DNA of 6,278 nucleotides from Acidobacteriota bacterium (GTDB taxonomy: Bacteria > Acidobacteriota > Vicinamibacteria > Vicinamibacterales > Vicinamibacteraceae), in the NCBI GenBank assembly GCA_013695405.1, contig JACDAO010000557.1:1-6278 (forward strand). Direction: 5' to 3'. Made by a program: the position numbers and the translations under genes. Within the stretch, counting starts at the first letter, position 1, and each line of letters begins with the position of its first letter. This document shows, piece by piece, positions 5,259 through 6,278 of this stretch. Under the pieces are notes generated by a model. The model did no database searches. It saw nothing but the letters and a program-made list of their open reading frames with translations, and had not been told where the DNA came from.

Positions 5259-5267
5259 TGTTAGCAT
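5259..5267 (+). promoter_or_regulatory. Candidate extended -10 for feoAB
   Basis: TGTTAGCAT holds a TGn extension followed by TAGCAT (four of six matches to TATAAT). At 17-bp spacing the -35 would be TCTCAC, inside the Fur-box candidate. Transcription would start near 5274, giving a leader of about 75 nt before the ATG. Confidence 0.4.
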
Positions 5268-5288
5268 CGAAACCGGACCCGTTAGGTC

Positions 5289-5348
5289 GCCATCCGGGAT
5301 GGCCCGATCGGGAGGTGCCCGGCACGTCGGGCACCGACGCGTGCTCCC
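5289..5348 (+). promoter_or_regulatory. Structured feoA leader with nested palindromes
   Basis: Three perfect inverted repeats follow one another: GCCATCC-G-GGATGGC (5289-5303), CCCGATCGGG (5303-5312), and GGTGCCCG (5314-5321) with CGGGCACC (5328-5335) around GCACGT. In addition GGGAG (5310-5314) can pair with CTCCC (5344-5348), directly before the ATG. The only Shine-Dalgarno-like run, GGGAGG (5310-5315), lies over 30 nt from the ATG, so it would be sequestered or brought close by the intervening hairpin. These structures share bases and cannot all form together. Confidence 0.45.
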
Positions 5349-5633
5349 ATGAATCAGCCTGCTGTGTCCGACGCGCGTCCGCTTGCGCTTCCGCCTGTGG
5401 TTCCGGTGCCGCTCACCTCGCTTGCGAGCGGGGCAGTGGCGCGATTCCACGGCGCCCACCTCGACCCGGCCTCCTGCGACCTGCTACGTGCGCTGGGCCT
5501 GACCCGCCAGTGCCGGATGACGCTGTGCAAGAACGGCGAACCGTGCATCGTGCAGGTGCGGTCGACTCGAATTGGTCTGTCTGGCACCGTCGCGGCGGGC
5601 ATTCTCGTGGTTCCGGAAGCGCCAGAGATCTGA
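5349..5633 (+). CDS. feoA: Ferrous iron transport protein A
   Basis: Small cytoplasmic SH3-like partner of the FeoB iron transporter. As drawn it has 94 residues. The family core is LTSLASGAVARF (about 22-33), LLRALGLTRQCRMTL, CKNGEPCIVQV, TRIGLSGTVAAGILVV. The ATG at 5349 adds about 20 Pro/Ala-rich residues not found in typical FeoA (about 75). An in-frame GTG at 5406 would give MPLTSLASG and 75 residues, the usual length. Neither start has a clear Shine-Dalgarno, so the start is open. The stop TGA is followed after one base by the feoB ATG (TGAGATG), an operon with probable translational coupling. Fur control is likely, given the box at 5229-5243. Confidence 0.88.
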   Translation: MNQPAVSDARPLALPPVVPVPLTSLASGAVARFHGAHLDPASCDLLRALGLTRQCRMTLCKNGEPCIVQVRSTRIGLSGTVAAGILVVPEAPEI

Positions 5634-5634
5634 G

Positions 5635-6278
5635 ATGCCGGTGGCGGCTGGGACTCCCCACACCCTGACCCCACGGGCCGCGGCGGCCCACGCGACGCCG
5701 GTCATCGCCCTGATCGGCAACCCCAATACCGGCAAGACCACGCTCTTCAACCGCCTCTGCGGCGCACGGGCCAAGACCTCGAACTTCCCCGGTACCACCA
5801 CCACGTCGCGGGTGGGACGCGCCGCGCTGCCCGGCGACTGGCTGATCGAGATCGTGGATCTGCCGGGCCTCTACGAACTCGGGCTGGACATGCCCGAGAC
5901 TCGGATCGCTCGCGACGTGCTGAGCGGCACCGGGTTGTTCCGGCAACCCGATGCCGTCCTCGTCGTCGTCGACGCCTGTAACCTGACCCGCAACCTGGTC
6001 CTGGTCGGTGAACTGCTGGCCTTCGACCTGCCGGTGGTGGTGGCGCTCAACATGGTCGATCTCGCGCAACGGCGCGGGCTGACCATCAACGCCGCCCGTG
6101 TCAGCGAACGACTCGGCTGCCCGGTCATCCCGATGGTCGCCCGCCGCGGCGACGGCGTGCAGGAGGTGCGGGGAGCACTCGGCGGCCTGCTGTCGCGCGG
6201 TCTGGTCCGCCAGGCGCCGGCCGACGGCGTGCCGCTGTCGGGCGCCTCGATCGAGACGCTGACCACCTGGGCCGACGA
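5635..6278 (+). CDS. feoB: Ferrous iron transporter FeoB, N-terminal GTPase domain (cut by window edge)
   Basis: N-terminal part of the membrane Fe(II) transporter; 214 codons are visible, with no stop before the edge. The G-protein domain is complete: G1 GNPNTGKT at 28-35, G2 Thr in NFPGTTTT at 50-57, G3 DLPG at 75-78, G4 NMVD at 139-142, and a G5-like region VARRGDG at 168-174. The motif DMPETRIARDVLSG after G3 is FeoB-like. After about residue 180 the helical guanine-dissociation-inhibitor region begins; the transmembrane gate domain lies beyond the window. Residues 1-21 are a short Ala-rich extension before the first strand. The frame runs from ATG at 5635, one base after the feoA stop, with only weak purines (GAGATCTGAG) before it, fitting coupled translation. 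Confidence 0.95.
   Translation, partial: MPVAAGTPHTLTPRAAAAHATPVIALIGNPNTGKTTLFNRLCGARAKTSNFPGTTTTSRVGRAALPGDWLIEIVDLPGLYELGLDMPETRIARDVLSGTGLFRQPDAVLVVVDACNLTRNLVLVGELLAFDLPVVVALNMVDLAQRRGLTINAARVSERLGCPVIPMVARRGDGVQEVRGALGGLLSRGLVRQAPADGVPLSGASIETLTTWAD

Noticed and set aside
5282..5287. TTAGGT as a DtxR/IdeR-type half-site before feoA
   Set aside because: Only one half is present; no symmetric partner follows, and the Fur-like site is much better.
5413..6069. A 218-residue minus-strand frame
   Set aside because: Antisense to feoA and feoB, whose GTPase motifs are unmistakable on the plus strand.

Overview
The window is a GC-rich (roughly two-thirds or more G+C by eye, not computed), gene-dense piece of a bacterial chromosome. 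The gene set (Dps, OsmC, FeoA/FeoB, PxpA, a secreted metallo-hydrolase and a multi-pass acyltransferase-like protein), the Arg-rich antisense frames, and a FeoA of the type carrying 'CKNGEPCIVQV' and 'TRIGL' suggest an environmental bacterium such as an Acidobacteriota member (for example Vicinamibacterales) or a similar high-GC phylum. That placement is an inference from style, not a database result.

Layout. (1) 564 to the left edge, minus: N-terminal half of an IS1380-type DDE transposase, recovered by reading through from a probable TTG start. (2) 670-1437, minus: PxpA, the LamB/YcsF-family subunit of 5-oxoprolinase, with no pxpB or pxpC next to it in view and the insertion sequence just past its stop. 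(3) 1438-1890: a 453-bp divergent intergenic region with no convincing gene but several perfect inverted repeats. (4) 1891-2391, plus: a Dps-type ferritin. (5) 2452-3492, minus: a secreted MBL-fold hydrolase, convergent with dps. (6) 3638-4750 and 4743-5156, minus: a membrane acyltransferase-like protein (DUF1624/HGSNAT type) and an OsmC-like peroxiredoxin, overlapping by 8 bp in an osmC-first operon. (7) 5349-5633 and 5635 to the right edge, plus: feoA and the start of feoB (ferrous iron import) behind a good Fur-box candidate.

The most unusual content is a non-coding repeat present twice, in opposite orientations. Copy A (2389-2439) sits on the 3' end of dps. Copy B (3654-3526, minus) sits on the 3' end of the acyltransferase-like gene. 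Each begins with tandem heptads TGATGCC and continues into a perfect 10-bp-arm hairpin followed by TACG. The heptad supplies the stop codon of the gene it follows, and because 7 is not a multiple of 3, the three heptads of copy B put TGA in all three frames. In copy B the hairpin's distal arm has been amplified into five 17-18-bp units immediately upstream of the MBL gene's ribosome-binding site. The two copies bracket the MBL gene.

Functionally, dps (iron storage), feoAB (iron uptake) and osmC (peroxide defence) form an iron and oxidative-stress neighbourhood. The Fur-box candidate lies in the osmC/feoA divergent intergenic region, and the feoA leader is packed with palindromes next to a start site that lacks an ordinary ribosome-binding site.
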